DNA of 64,000 nt from Acidisoma sp. PAMC 29798 (GCF_030252425.1 NZ_CP126994.1:3157001-3221000); one strand, 5' to 3'; numbered from the stretch's first letter, positions 7,460 to 16,756 are shown. Translations and numbers: made by a program. The notes: a model not told the origin generated them from the letters alone.

Positions 7460-10400
7460 AGCGCCTCGACCCGGGCGGAGGCATCCAGCGCCGTCACGAA
7501 AGCATCCAGCCGGTAATCCGAAATCAGCGCCCGCAGCGGCTCCAAGGTCGGCACCAGCGCCGGGAATTCCTCGGCCAGGGCGTCGAGCCGCAGCCTGATC
7601 CCGCGCACATAGCCGATGGCGGCTAGTTCCCGCAGCTCATCCAATTGTTGCCGCGTCAGCGCCTCACCTACTTCAGTCGAAACCGCCACGGCGTCCATCT
7701 CCAGCCGCGTCCATTCCAGGTCGAGCAGGCGCCCGATCGTGTCCAGCAACAGATCGAGCCGCACGGGCTTCGCCATGACATCGTCATGATGTTGCCCCTC
7801 GCGCGGCGCCGCCTCCAGCTCCCGCGCATTCGCCGAGACGATGACGATCGGCGCCCGCGCGCCGCTATCCTCGCGCAGCCGTGCCGCGAGGTCCCATCCC
7901 GTCATATCCGGCATCGCAAGATCGAGCAGGAACAGGTCCGGCCGCCATTGCGCCGCCATGTCCAGGCATTCAACACCGCCCGAAGCGCCCATGACCGTGA
8001 AGCCCAAGGGCGTCAGCAGGTCGAGCATGAGCGACCGATGCGAAGGGTCGTCATCCGCGACCAGCACGGTCAGCCGGCGCCCGCGATAACCGGTAATCTC
8101 CAACGCCGGCGGGCTCGGGCGCAGCGTCTCCGGCGCTTCGGACAGCAGCAGCCGCAGACGGAAGCGGCTGCCCTCCCCTAAGACGCTGGTGGCGACAATC
8201 TCCCCGCCCATGACCTCGGTCAGCAGGCGCACGATGGTCAGGCCGAGGCCGGTCCCAGGCACCGATTGCGTATTCCCGCCGCGCTGAAACGGCTCGAAAA
8301 TGCGAACGAGGTCGGACTCCGCAATGCCACGGCCGGTATCGGCGATTTCGAACTCCGTCACCTGGCGACGACAGGTCACGGTGAAGGTCACGCTGCCTTG
8401 GTTGGTGAACTTGATGGCATTGGACAGCAGGTTGATCAGCACCTGACGCATGCGGTGTTCATCGGCGTAGACCAGGCGCGGCAGCGATTCCGCCCGGTAG
8501 AACAGCGCGATGCCCTTCGTCTCGGCCTGAAGTCGCATCATCTGCACCAGATGATCGAGAAATTCCGGCAACCGGATCTCATCCCGATATAGTTCGATCC
8601 GGCCGGCCTCGATCTTGGAAATATCGAGCAGGCCGCCGATCAGCGCCGTCAGATGCTCCCCGCTGCGGCGGATGATGCGCAAGCCCTCGCGCTTGCGCGC
8701 CGGAATATCGGCATCCTTCTCCAGCAACTGCGCATAGCCGAGAATTGCATTGAGCGGGCTGCGCAGCTCGTGGCTGATGCCGATGACGTAGCGGCTTTTG
8801 GCGCGGCTTGCGGCTTCGGCGGTTTCCTTGGCGCGCTGCAAGGCGGCGTCGGTCACCTGATGGGCGCTGATTTCGTCCAGCAGCAGCGCCGTTTGTCGCC
8901 GCGTCTCCTCCTCCGCGGCGCTCCGGCTTTCCTGGGCGAGAACGGCGAGCCAGGAGACTACGCCGCCGATCACCAGCATCACCAGGAAGGTCTTCCAGAA
9001 GGCGCCGGTGGCGGCCTCATGGCTGATCGGGCCGCTGCCCACGGTCTGCGCATCGATGGCGATCAGCAGCAGGCCGGTGCCGGCGGCGAACAGGAACAGC
9101 ACGCCGGTGAAGCGCGCCAATCGCACCCGCATCAGCGCCACCACCGGCGCCGGCAGGATCATGCGGAAGGGCCGGGCGATCTGCTCCGCCACGCGGCCAT
9201 GCGGCTTGCAGGCATCGTGGCAGCGCGCGTCGAGCGAGCAGCACAGGGAGCAGATCGGCCCCGTATAGACCGGGCAATAGGCCATGTCCTCGGGCTCGAA
9301 ATCATGTTCGCAGATGCTACAGGGAATGGTGCCGCGTGAGGCCCAGGCCGCCCGGCCCCGCCGCGCCAGATAGGTGCGACCGCCGGTCGCCCAGGCGATG
9401 GCCGGTGCCGCGACGAAGGCCACGCCGAAGGCGATGAAGGTCGAGAGCGCGCCGGCCACGGGGCCCATCAGCCCGGCATAGGCGCCGAGGGAGACGGCCG
9501 CCGCCAGCAACATGGCACCGACCCCCACCGGATTGATGTCGAATAGATGCGCCCGCTTGAACTCGATGCCCTTGGGACTGAGGTCGAGGCGTTTGTTCAC
9601 CACGAGGTCCGCGACCAGGGCGCCCATCCAGCCGGCGGCGACGTCGGAATAGACCACCAGCGTATGCTGGATGGTCTTGGTCACGCCCGTCTCCATCAGC
9701 AACAAGGCGATGACGATGTTGAAGATGAGCCAAACGACGCGGCCTGGATGGCTATGCGTGAGGCGCGAGAAGAAGTTCGACCAGGCGAGCGACCCGGCAT
9801 AGGCATTGGTGACGTTGATCTTGATCTGGGACACCACCACGAGGGCGCTCGTCAGGATCAGCGCGCCCATCGGCGAGGTGATGGTGCCGAAGGCGAGCCG
9901 GTACATCTGCGCCGGTTGCACCGCCTGATCGGGCAGCAAGCCGCTGCGCAACGCGGCATAGGCCAGCAACGATCCCGCGAGGAGTTTGACGATATCGATG
10001 ACGATCCAGCCCGGGCCGCCGAGCAGCAGCGCCGTCCACCACTGCCGGCCGCCGATGGCCGCGCGCGGCGGCAGGAAACGGATGAAATCCACCTGCTCCG
10101 CCGTCTGGGTGATCAGCGCGAACAGGATGGACGCCGCAGCCCCGAAGGCCGTCAGGCTGAACCCGACATAGCGGCCGTTCTGGCCGGCATAGCCGACCCA
10201 GCCGCGCAACCATTCCGGATGCGTGACCAAGGCCGCGACGATCGGCACCAGATTGAGCAGGAACCAGACCGGCTGCGTCCAAAGCTGCAAGCGGCTGATG
10301 AACGTGATGCCATGCGTGACCAAGGGCACCACCACGATGGCGCAGAAGATATAGCCGAGCCATTCGGGAATGCCGAAGAAACTCTGCAGCATCGACGCCA

Positions 10401-10839
10401 GGATCACCGCCTCGATGCCGAAAAAGATAAAGGTGAAGGAGGCGTAGATGAGCGAGGTGATGGTCGAGCCGATGTAGCCGAAGCCGGCCCCGCGCGTCAG
10501 CAAATCGACATCGACGCCCGCCCGCGCCGCATGGGCGCAAATCGGCACGCTGATGGCGAAGATCATCACACTCACGAAGATGATCGCGGCGATGCTATTG
10601 GTGAAGCCGTAGGCGAGCGTGATGGTGCCGCCGATCGCTTCCAGCGCGAGGAAGGACACCGCGCCGAGTGCGGTGTTCGCCACCCGCAGCGGGGACCAGC
10701 GGCGCGCGCTTTTCGCCGTGAAGCGCAAGGCATAATCTTCGAGCGTCTGGTTCGCGACCCAGCGGTTGTAGTCGCGCCGGGTGCGCGTGATGCGCTGCCG
10801 GGCCAGGCGGGCCGAGCCTGTCGGCATACCGGCACTCAT
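7456..10839 (-). CDS. NCS1 permease - Cys cluster - hybrid histidine kinase fusion
   Basis: 1127 residues. Residues about 30-490 form a 12-helix transporter of the nucleobase-cation symporter-1 family (cytosine/allantoin/hydantoin permeases). Residues 507-544 hold eight cysteines (C507, C510, C522, C530, C533, C534, C540, C544), a likely metal site. Two more helices (about 575-597, 613-636) and a coiled coil (640-680) lead to HisKA with H690 in SHELRSP, an ATPase domain (N-box NLLSNAIKF, DTGRGI, GTGLGL), a receiver with D973 and K1024, and a helical tail. The kinase looks active by motif. It is divergent from urtA and followed by a coupled LuxR regulator. I infer a transporter-derived sensor of urea or a related N compound; whether it also transports is unknown. 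Confidence 0.9.
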   Translation of the reverse strand: MSAGMPTGSARLARQRITRTRRDYNRWVANQTLEDYALRFTAKSARRWSPLRVANTALGAVSFLALEAIGGTITLAYGFTNSIAAIIFVSVMIFAISVPICAHAARAGVDVDLLTRGAGFGYIGSTITSLIYASFTFIFFGIEAVILASMLQSFFGIPEWLGYIFCAIVVVPLVTHGITFISRLQLWTQPVWFLLNLVPIVAALVTHPEWLRGWVGYAGQNGRYVGFSLTAFGAAASILFALITQTAEQVDFIRFLPPRAAIGGRQWWTALLLGGPGWIVIDIVKLLAGSLLAYAALRSGLLPDQAVQPAQMYRLAFGTITSPMGALILTSALVVVSQIKINVTNAYAGSLAWSNFFSRLTHSHPGRVVWLIFNIVIALLLMETGVTKTIQHTLVVYSDVAAGWMGALVADLVVNKRLDLSPKGIEFKRAHLFDINPVGVGAMLLAAAVSLGAYAGLMGPVAGALSTFIAFGVAFVAAPAIAWATGGRTYLARRGRAAWASRGTIPCSICEHDFEPEDMAYCPVYTGPICSLCCSLDARCHDACKPHGRVAEQIARPFRMILPAPVVALMRVRLARFTGVLFLFAAGTGLLLIAIDAQTVGSGPISHEAATGAFWKTFLVMLVIGGVVSWLAVLAQESRSAAEEETRRQTALLLDEISAHQVTDAALQRAKETAEAASRAKSRYVIGISHELRSPLNAILGYAQLLEKDADIPARKREGLRIIRRSGEHLTALIGGLLDISKIEAGRIELYRDEIRLPEFLDHLVQMMRLQAETKGIALFYRAESLPRLVYADEHRMRQVLINLLSNAIKFTNQGSVTFTVTCRRQVTEFEIADTGRGIAESDLVRIFEPFQRGGNTQSVPGTGLGLTIVRLLTEVMGGEIVATSVLGEGSRFRLRLLLSEAPETLRPSPPALEITGYRGRRLTVLVADDDPSHRSLMLDLLTPLGFTVMGASGGVECLDMAAQWRPDLFLLDLAMPDMTGWDLAARLREDSGARAPIVIVSANARELEAAPREGQHHDDVMAKPVRLDLLLDTIGRLLDLEWTRLEMDAVAVSTEVGEALTRQQLDELRELAAIGYVRGIRLRLDALAEEFPALVPTLEPLRALISDYRLDAFVTALDASARVEAL

Positions 10840-11002
10840 CCGCCTGAGGCCATGTGCTTGGTCATTCGGCGCCGATCAAACCACACCCACACGGAAACGT
10901 CATACGCGATTTGACGTATGGGCGTATCGCCCTGCGGACACCAAAACTCGTTTCCAGGTCGAGTAACGACGTAACCCAAGCTTGGAAACAGGACGCACGC
11001 TC
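10840..11002. promoter_or_regulatory. Divergent control region between the sensor operon and urtA
   Basis: 163 bases between the two start codons. An inverted repeat CATACG (10901-10906) and CGTATG (10915-10920), separated by 8 bases, is followed by a further GGCGTAT at 10921-10927, giving three related half-sites within about 27 bases. Its position suits binding by the LuxR-type regulator. No convincing sigma-70 -35/-10 pair stands out. The urtA start at 11003 is preceded by AAACAGGAC as a ribosome site. Confidence 0.45.
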
Positions 11003-12388
11003 ATGACGGACGAGACAAAGCTGGACACGGCCATCCTTCCCGACATCGCCCTTCCCGAACTGGGCCGTCGTAGCCTGGGTGGTCTTGGCCTTGCGGCCGT
11101 TGCCGCCGCCGCTGTCGGCGCAACCGCCACCGCGAGCATCGTGGCCAGCACGCCCGCGCGCGCCCAGTCCTCCGGCGACACCATCAAGGTCGGCATCCTG
11201 CATTCGCTCTCCGGCACGATGGCGATCAGCGAGACTCCCCTCAAGGAAGTCATGCTGATGCTCATCGCCCAGCAGAACCAGAATGGCGGCTTGCTTGGCA
11301 AGCAGCTCGAAGCCGTGGTCGTCGATCCCGCCTCCAACTGGCCGCTGTTTGCCGAGAAGGCCAAGCAACTCCTCAGCGTCAATAAAGTCTCCGCCACCTT
11401 CGGCTGCTGGACCAGCGTTTCCCGCAAGTCGGTGCTGCCGGTGTTCGAGCAGCTCAATGGCATCCTGTTCTACCCGGTTCAGTATGAAGGCCAGGAATGC
11501 AGCCGCAATATCTTCTACACCGGCGCGGCGCCGAACCAGCAGGCCATTCCGGCCGTCGATTACCTGATGAACACCGAGCACGTGAAGCGCTGGATTCTGG
11601 CCGGCACAGATTACGTTTATCCCCGCACCACCAACAAGATTTTGGAAGCCTATCTGAAGTCCAAGGGCGTCGCGTCCACGGACATCATGATCAACTACAC
11701 GCCCTTCGGCTATTCCGATTGGCAGGGAATCGTCTCCCAGATCAAGAGCTTCGGCTCCTCGGGTCAGAAGACCGCCGTGGTCTCCACCATCAATGGTGAC
11801 GCCAACGTGCCCTTCTACAAGGAACTCGGCAACCAGGGCATCAAGGCGACCGACATTCCGGTCGTGGCCTTCAGCGTCGGCGAGCAGGAGCTGGCCGGTA
11901 TCGACACCACGCCGCTGGTCGGACATCTCGCTGCCTGGAACTATTTCGAGAGCGTCGATGCGCCCGCCAATGCCCAGTTCATCGCCGACTTCAAGAAGTT
12001 CGCGAATAACCCCAAGCGCGTGACCAATGATCCGATGGAAGCCGCCTATATCGGCTTCAATATGTGGATCAAAGCCGTCGAGAAGGCGAATACGACGGAC
12101 TCCGACGCGGTGATCGCGGCGCTGCCCGGCGTGTCCGTGCCGAACCTGACCGGCGATTATTCCACGATGATGCCGAACCATCACATCACCAAGCCGGTGC
12201 TGATCGCGGAAATCCAGGCGACGGGTCAGTTCAACGTCGTATCCCAGACGCCGGGCCTGGTCGTGGCGCAGCCCTGGTCGCCGTATCTGCCGGAGTCCAA
12301 GGACCTGATCGGCGACTGGCTGGCACCGATGTCCTGCGGCAATTACGACGTCGTTAAGGGCAAGTGCCTCGGCGCCAAGTCGGCTTAG
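11003..12388 (+). CDS. urtA: Urea ABC transporter substrate-binding protein UrtA
   Basis: 461 residues. The N-terminus carries a twin-arginine-like signal (GRRSLGGLGLAAVA, cut near PARAQ) as is usual for UrtA. The mature protein is a type I periplasmic binding protein of the Leu/Ile/Val-like family with UrtA hallmarks: KVGILHSLSGTMAISE, GCWTSVSRKSVLPVFE, LLFYPVQYEGQE-like and GTDYVYPRTTNKI. It binds urea in the periplasm and hands it to UrtBC. The start is the ATG at 11003; an in-frame TTG lies at 10982. First gene of the urt-ure operon. A palindromic repeat separates it from urtB. Confidence 0.97.
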   Translation: MTDETKLDTAILPDIALPELGRRSLGGLGLAAVAAAAVGATATASIVASTPARAQSSGDTIKVGILHSLSGTMAISETPLKEVMLMLIAQQNQNGGLLGKQLEAVVVDPASNWPLFAEKAKQLLSVNKVSATFGCWTSVSRKSVLPVFEQLNGILFYPVQYEGQECSRNIFYTGAAPNQQAIPAVDYLMNTEHVKRWILAGTDYVYPRTTNKILEAYLKSKGVASTDIMINYTPFGYSDWQGIVSQIKSFGSSGQKTAVVSTINGDANVPFYKELGNQGIKATDIPVVAFSVGEQELAGIDTTPLVGHLAAWNYFESVDAPANAQFIADFKKFANNPKRVTNDPMEAAYIGFNMWIKAVEKANTTDSDAVIAALPGVSVPNLTGDYSTMMPNHHITKPVLIAEIQATGQFNVVSQTPGLVVAQPWSPYLPESKDLIGDWLAPMSCGNYDVVKGKCLGAKSA

Positions 12389-12406
12389 CCATCGCCGCCG
12401 ATGCTC

Positions 12407-12475
12407 GGCGGAATGCGCTTCGCTTTTCCGCCCTACAGCTGACACGTAGGGCAGAAAAGCGGAGCGTATTCCGCC
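12407..12475. repeat. Dispersed palindromic repeat, full copy (urtA-urtB gap)
   Basis: Two facing hairpin units: left arm GGCGGAATGCGCTTCGC plus TTTTCCGCC, then CCCTAC, a short spacer, GTAGGG, and a right arm ending GCGTATTCCGCC. One stem pair in the right unit is mismatched (GGCAGAA against TTCCGCC). It starts 19 bases after the urtA stop and ends 26 bases before urtB. Inside an operon, such an element often stabilises the upstream message, here the abundant binding protein. Confidence 0.85.
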
Positions 12476-12501
12476 ACTCCCACTGTGAAGGAGGCCTGCC
12501 C

Positions 12502-14127
12502 GTGACACGGTATTTTCCATGGCGGCGGGCCTTCGCGGCCCTTCTGATCGCGATGCTGGCCTGGGCTCCGCTCACCCGCGCCGAGGCACAGACCGATCCC
12601 TATGCCGGCCTCATCGTCCCCAATTTCGACACCATCGTGACGGCGGTCGAGACCATCGCCCTGTCCGGCGATGCCCGCGCCAAGCCCGTACTGACGGCGC
12701 TCGGCAATAACGAACTCTATACCTGGAAATATCCACGCCCCGACCACGGCTTGTTCATCCATGACCTCGATGCCGGTCATTGGCTGAACGCCCGCACCGG
12801 CGCGGTGATCCCCACACCCCCCTTCATGGCGGTACGCAAAGTCGTCGCGAACGACATGGTGACGGGCGCCATCCAAACCGCCATGGGCGTGCTGGATCTG
12901 TCATCCCCCGTCGTCGCCACGCGCCGCAAAGCCGCCGAGGCGATCTTCGAATCCCCGGCCGCGAATACCCTGCCGATCGTGCAGCATGCGCTGAGCACGG
13001 AGAAGAACCCCTCGGTGATCGCAACGCTGCAACAGGCACAAGCCGCCGATGAATTGTTCACGCCCGGCACCGGCGTCGAGACCAAACTCGCGGCCGTCAA
13101 AACAGTCGGCGCGCGCGGTGACATGGTGTCGCGCAATATGCTCGCTTCGCTGTCATCCGGGCAGGACAAAACGGTCGCCGCCGCTGCTGCTGCGGCCATC
13201 GCCCATATCGATTTTTCGCTGAAACTCTGGAGCTGGTTGGAGACGGTCTATTACGGCCTCAGCCTCGGCTCGGTCCTGCTGCTCGCCGCCGCCGGCCTCG
13301 CCATCACCTTCGGCGTGATGGGCGTCATCAACATGGCGCATGGCGAAATGGTCATGATCGGCGCCTATACGACTTTCTGCGTTCAGGGCTTCTTTCGCGC
13401 CTATCTGCCGGACTTTTCCGGTATCAGCCTGATCGTGGCGATCCCGGTGGCCTTCGCGGTCGCCGGCGCCATCGGCATCGTCATCGAACGCTCGATGATC
13501 CGCTTCCTCTATGGCCGCCCGTTGGAGACATTGCTCGCCACTTGGGGCCTGAGCCTCGTGTTGCAGCAGGCGATCCGCAGCCTGTTCGGCGCAGAGAACC
13601 AGAATGTCATTACGCCGGGCTGGATGAGCGGCTATTTCACGCTTGGCGGCCTCACCATTACGCTCAATCGGCTGTGCATCATCATCTTCGCCTTCGCCGT
13701 CGTCGGCGGGTTAATGGCGGTGATGCGCTATACGCCGTTGGGCCTGCGCATGCGCGCCGTGACGCAGAACCGCCGCATGGCAGCCAGCATGGGCATCCGC
13801 ACGCCCTGGATCGATGCCATGACCTTCGGTCTCGGCTCGGGCATCGCCGGCGTTGCCGGTGTCGCGCTCAGCCAGATCGACAACGTGTCCCCCAATCTCG
13901 GGCAGAACTATATCATCGACAGCTTCATGGTCGTGGTCTTCGGCGGCGTCGGTAATCTGTGGGGCACGGTGCTCGCGGCGCTCACGCTCGGCATCGTCAA
14001 CAAAGGACTTGAGCCGGTGGCCGGCGCCGTGCTCGGCAAGATCGTTGTGCTCGTGCTGATCATCATCTTTATCCAGCGACGGCCGCGCGGTCTGTTCCCG
14101 GTCAAAGGACGGGCGGTGGAGGCATGA
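12502..14127 (+). CDS. urtB: Urea ABC transporter permease UrtB
   Basis: 541 residues. A signal-like N-terminus (TRYFPWRRAFAALLIAMLAW) precedes a periplasmic helical-repeat region of about 230 residues (paired helices, for example AAEAIFESPAANTLPIVQHA) that is specific to UrtB. The C-terminal 300 residues are a branched-chain-amino-acid-type permease with about eight helices (FGVMGVINMAHGEMVMIGAY, FGGVGNLWGTVLAALTLG). The GTG start at 12502 is chosen for the AAGGAGG site 8 bases upstream; longer frames read through the palindromic repeat. It overlaps urtC by ATGA. Confidence 0.96.
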   Translation: MTRYFPWRRAFAALLIAMLAWAPLTRAEAQTDPYAGLIVPNFDTIVTAVETIALSGDARAKPVLTALGNNELYTWKYPRPDHGLFIHDLDAGHWLNARTGAVIPTPPFMAVRKVVANDMVTGAIQTAMGVLDLSSPVVATRRKAAEAIFESPAANTLPIVQHALSTEKNPSVIATLQQAQAADELFTPGTGVETKLAAVKTVGARGDMVSRNMLASLSSGQDKTVAAAAAAAIAHIDFSLKLWSWLETVYYGLSLGSVLLLAAAGLAITFGVMGVINMAHGEMVMIGAYTTFCVQGFFRAYLPDFSGISLIVAIPVAFAVAGAIGIVIERSMIRFLYGRPLETLLATWGLSLVLQQAIRSLFGAENQNVITPGWMSGYFTLGGLTITLNRLCIIIFAFAVVGGLMAVMRYTPLGLRMRAVTQNRRMAASMGIRTPWIDAMTFGLGSGIAGVAGVALSQIDNVSPNLGQNYIIDSFMVVVFGGVGNLWGTVLAALTLGIVNKGLEPVAGAVLGKIVVLVLIIIFIQRRPRGLFPVKGRAVEA

Positions 14128-15287
14128 CCCGCATATCCCTGCTGCTGACACCGGTCATCATCGTGGGCGTCGCGATCATTCTCGCGATCCTCAACCTGTC
14201 GACGCCGCCGACCAGCGCGCTGCATGTTTCAGACTTCGTCATCGGCCTCGCCGGCAAATACCTCTGCTACGCCATGCTCGCCCTCGCGGTCGATCTGGTC
14301 TGGGGTTTCGCCGGCATCCTGACGCTGGGGCACGCTGCCTTCTTCGCCCTCGGTGGCTATTGCATGGGCATGTATCTGACGCGCGAGATCGGGGCGCGCG
14401 GCGTGTATGCCAATGCCGATCTGCCGGACTTCATGATCTTCATCGGCTGGAAGCAGCTGCCCTGGTATTGGCATGGCTTCAGCCATCTGCCCTTCGCCAT
14501 CCTGATGGCGCTGATCGTGCCCGGCGTGCTGGCGGCGGTCTTCGGTTTCGCGGCCTTCCGCAGCCGCGTCGGCGGCGTCTATCTGTCGATCATCACCCAG
14601 GCCCTGACCTACGCCTTGTTGCTCGCCTTCTTCCGCAACGACATGGGCTTCGGCGGCAATAACGGCATGACCGATTTCAAGGATATCGGCGGCTTCCCGC
14701 TCGACCGCAGCAGCACGACCACGACGCTGATGGTGCTGTCGGCGATTTTCACTGCTCTGTCCTTCTTGTTTGCGCGCTGGCTGGTGCGCAGCCGCTACGG
14801 CAAGGTGCTGGTCGCCGTGCGCGACGCGGAAAGCCGCACGCGCTTCCTCGGCTACCGGCCGGAATACTACAAGCTCGTGCTCTGGACATTGTCGGCGATG
14901 ATCGCGGGCATCGGCGGCGCGCTGTATGTGCCGCAGGTCGGCATCATCAACCCGGGCGAATTCGCCCCCGCCAATTCGATCGAGGCGGTGATCTGGGTCG
15001 CGGTCGGCGGGCGCGGCACGCTGTCGGGCGCGATTCTCGGCGCTGTGCTGGTCAACTTCGGCAAGACGGTGCTCACGGGCGTGATGCCGGGCGCCTGGCT
15101 CTACGCCCTCGGCGGCTTGTTCATTCTCGTGACCCTCTTCCTGCCGCGCGGCATCATGGGCACCTTCGCCAAACGCATCGTCGGCGCGGCCTTGCCGAAT
15201 GCAGGCCAGCCGCAGGGCCTCGCCGCCATCGATACCGAGGCCGCCGATCTGCATGAAGCCGGCGCCGATGTGGAGACGCCGGCATGA
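14124..15287 (+). CDS. urtC: Urea ABC transporter permease UrtC
   Basis: 387 residues, LivM-type permease with about nine to ten helices. Family segments include LVWGFAGILTLGHAAFFALGG, FFRNDMGFGGNNGMTDF and VAVGGRGTLSGAILGAVLVNFGKT. It pairs with UrtB to form the inner-membrane channel for urea. The start overlaps the urtB stop and its own stop overlaps the urtD start, both as ATGA, so urtB-urtC-urtD are translationally coupled. Confidence 0.96.
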   Translation: MTRISLLLTPVIIVGVAIILAILNLSTPPTSALHVSDFVIGLAGKYLCYAMLALAVDLVWGFAGILTLGHAAFFALGGYCMGMYLTREIGARGVYANADLPDFMIFIGWKQLPWYWHGFSHLPFAILMALIVPGVLAAVFGFAAFRSRVGGVYLSIITQALTYALLLAFFRNDMGFGGNNGMTDFKDIGGFPLDRSSTTTTLMVLSAIFTALSFLFARWLVRSRYGKVLVAVRDAESRTRFLGYRPEYYKLVLWTLSAMIAGIGGALYVPQVGIINPGEFAPANSIEAVIWVAVGGRGTLSGAILGAVLVNFGKTVLTGVMPGAWLYALGGLFILVTLFLPRGIMGTFAKRIVGAALPNAGQPQGLAAIDTEAADLHEAGADVETPA

Positions 15288-16048
15288 ACGCGCAACCGAT
15301 CGGGCCGACCAGCAACGACATCCTGTATCTCAACGGCGTCAACAAAACCTTCGACGGCTTCAAGGCCATCAACAACCTGTCCCTCGTTCTCGCGCGCGGC
15401 GAGATGCGCGCCGTGATCGGCCCCAATGGCGCCGGCAAAAGCACGATGATGGACATCATTACCGGCAAGACCAAGCCGGATACGGGGCAGGTGATCTTCA
15501 GCGCGTCCACTGACCTCACCAAGATGGACGAGCCCGCCATTGCGCAGCTCGGTATCGGGCGGAAGTTCCAGAAACCCACGACCTTCGAAAGCCACACGGT
15601 CTGGGACAATCTGTTGCTTGCCCTCGCTGGTGATCGTAAGCCCTGGTTCAACCTCTTCGCGCGGGAGTCCAAGGCGGAGGCGGAGAAGATCGAGGCTCTG
15701 ATGGCCACGATCCGCTTGTCCGATCACCGCCATCGGATGGCGGCCAATCTGTCCCACGGCCAGAAGCAATGGCTGGAGATCGGCATGCTGCTCGCGCAAG
15801 ATCCGCAAGTGTTGCTGGTGGACGAGCCTGTCGCCGGCATGACGGATGCAGAGACCGAGCAGACGGCGCATCTGCTGCGTGACATCAACCGCACGCGTTC
15901 CGTCGTTGTCGTCGAGCATGACATGACCTTCGTCCGCGCCCTCGGCGTGAAAGTGACCGTGCTGCATGAAGGGTCCGTGTTGTCGGAAGGCACGCTCGAT
16001 CATGTCAGCGCCGATCCCCGCGTCATCGACGTGTATCTCGGACGATGA
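15284..16048 (+). CDS. urtD: Urea ABC transporter ATPase UrtD
   Basis: 254 residues, LivG-type ABC ATPase. Walker A is GPNGAGKST (about 46-54), the signature is LSHGQKQWLEIGMLL, a UrtD trait with SHGQ in place of SGGQ, Walker B is VLLVDEPVAGM, and the switch His is in VVVEHDM. It powers urea import with UrtE. The ATG overlaps the urtC stop. Twelve bases separate it from urtE, with a GAGGGAGC ribosome site in between. Confidence 0.96.
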   Translation: MNAQPIGPTSNDILYLNGVNKTFDGFKAINNLSLVLARGEMRAVIGPNGAGKSTMMDIITGKTKPDTGQVIFSASTDLTKMDEPAIAQLGIGRKFQKPTTFESHTVWDNLLLALAGDRKPWFNLFARESKAEAEKIEALMATIRLSDHRHRMAANLSHGQKQWLEIGMLLAQDPQVLLVDEPVAGMTDAETEQTAHLLRDINRTRSVVVVEHDMTFVRALGVKVTVLHEGSVLSEGTLDHVSADPRVIDVYLGR

Positions 16049-16060
16049 GGGAGCACCCGG

Positions 16061-16756
16061 ATGCTTGAAGTCGAAGACGTCAGCCTGCATTACGGTGCCG
16101 CCATCGCGCTGCGTGGTGTCTCCATCAAGGCCGAACTCGGCACCGTCACTTCCATTCTCGGGCGCAATGGCGTCGGCAAGACCAGCCTGCTGCGCGCCAT
16201 CACCGGCGCCCATCCCATCAGCAAGGGCGCCATCCGCTGGGAAGGGCACAGCATCGTCAAGCTGCCCTCCTATGAACGCGCGAAGCGCGGCATCGCCTGG
16301 GTGCCGCAGGGCCGCGACATCTTTCCGCTGCTGACGGTGCAGGAAAATCTCGAAACCGGGTTCGCCGTGCTCCCCAGACGGGAACGGAAAATCCCTGACG
16401 AAATATATGACTTGTTCCCGGTCCTGAAAACCATGCTGCGGCGGCGCGGCGGCGATCTGTCCGGCGGCCAGCAGCAGCAGCTTGCCATCGGTCGCGCCCT
16501 GGTCATGAAGCCGCGCCTGCTGGTGCTCGACGAGCCGACCGAAGGTATTCAGCCGAGCATCATCAAGGATATCGGCCGCGTCATTGCCCTGCTCCGCAGC
16601 CGGGGCACCATGGCGATCCTGCTCGTTGAGCAGTATTACGATTTCGCCCATGAGCTGGCGCAGACCTTGGCCATCATGGATCGCGGGTCGATCGTCATCC
16701 AGGGACCGCGCGACACTTTGGATGAGACCGAGGTCCGACGTCACCTGTCGGTGTGA
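16061..16756 (+). CDS. urtE: Urea ABC transporter ATPase UrtE
   Basis: 231 residues, LivF-type ABC ATPase. Walker A is GRNGVGKTS, the signature LSGGQQQQLAIGRAL, Walker B LLVLDEPTEGIQP, and the switch region ILLVEQYY has Gln in place of the usual His, as in LivF/UrtE proteins. It completes the UrtABCDE importer. Its TGA lies inside the GTGATG that begins ureD, so importer and urease genes form one transcription unit. Confidence 0.96.
   Translation: MLEVEDVSLHYGAAIALRGVSIKAELGTVTSILGRNGVGKTSLLRAITGAHPISKGAIRWEGHSIVKLPSYERAKRGIAWVPQGRDIFPLLTVQENLETGFAVLPRRERKIPDEIYDLFPVLKTMLRRRGGDLSGGQQQQLAIGRALVMKPRLLVLDEPTEGIQPSIIKDIGRVIALLRSRGTMAILLVEQYYDFAHELAQTLAIMDRGSIVIQGPRDTLDETEVRRHLSV

Noticed and set aside
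9547-10914. Long open frame (455 codons) on the plus strand opposite the NCS1 permease
   Set aside because: Product is Arg/Asp/Gln-rich with no recognisable domain, and it mirrors a well-conserved membrane protein: a GC-rich antisense shadow.
12364-12501. N-terminal extension of UrtB through the palindromic repeat
   Set aside because: The extension is encoded by repeat sequence, and a strong AAGGAGG site precedes the GTG at 12502, followed by a normal signal-like segment.
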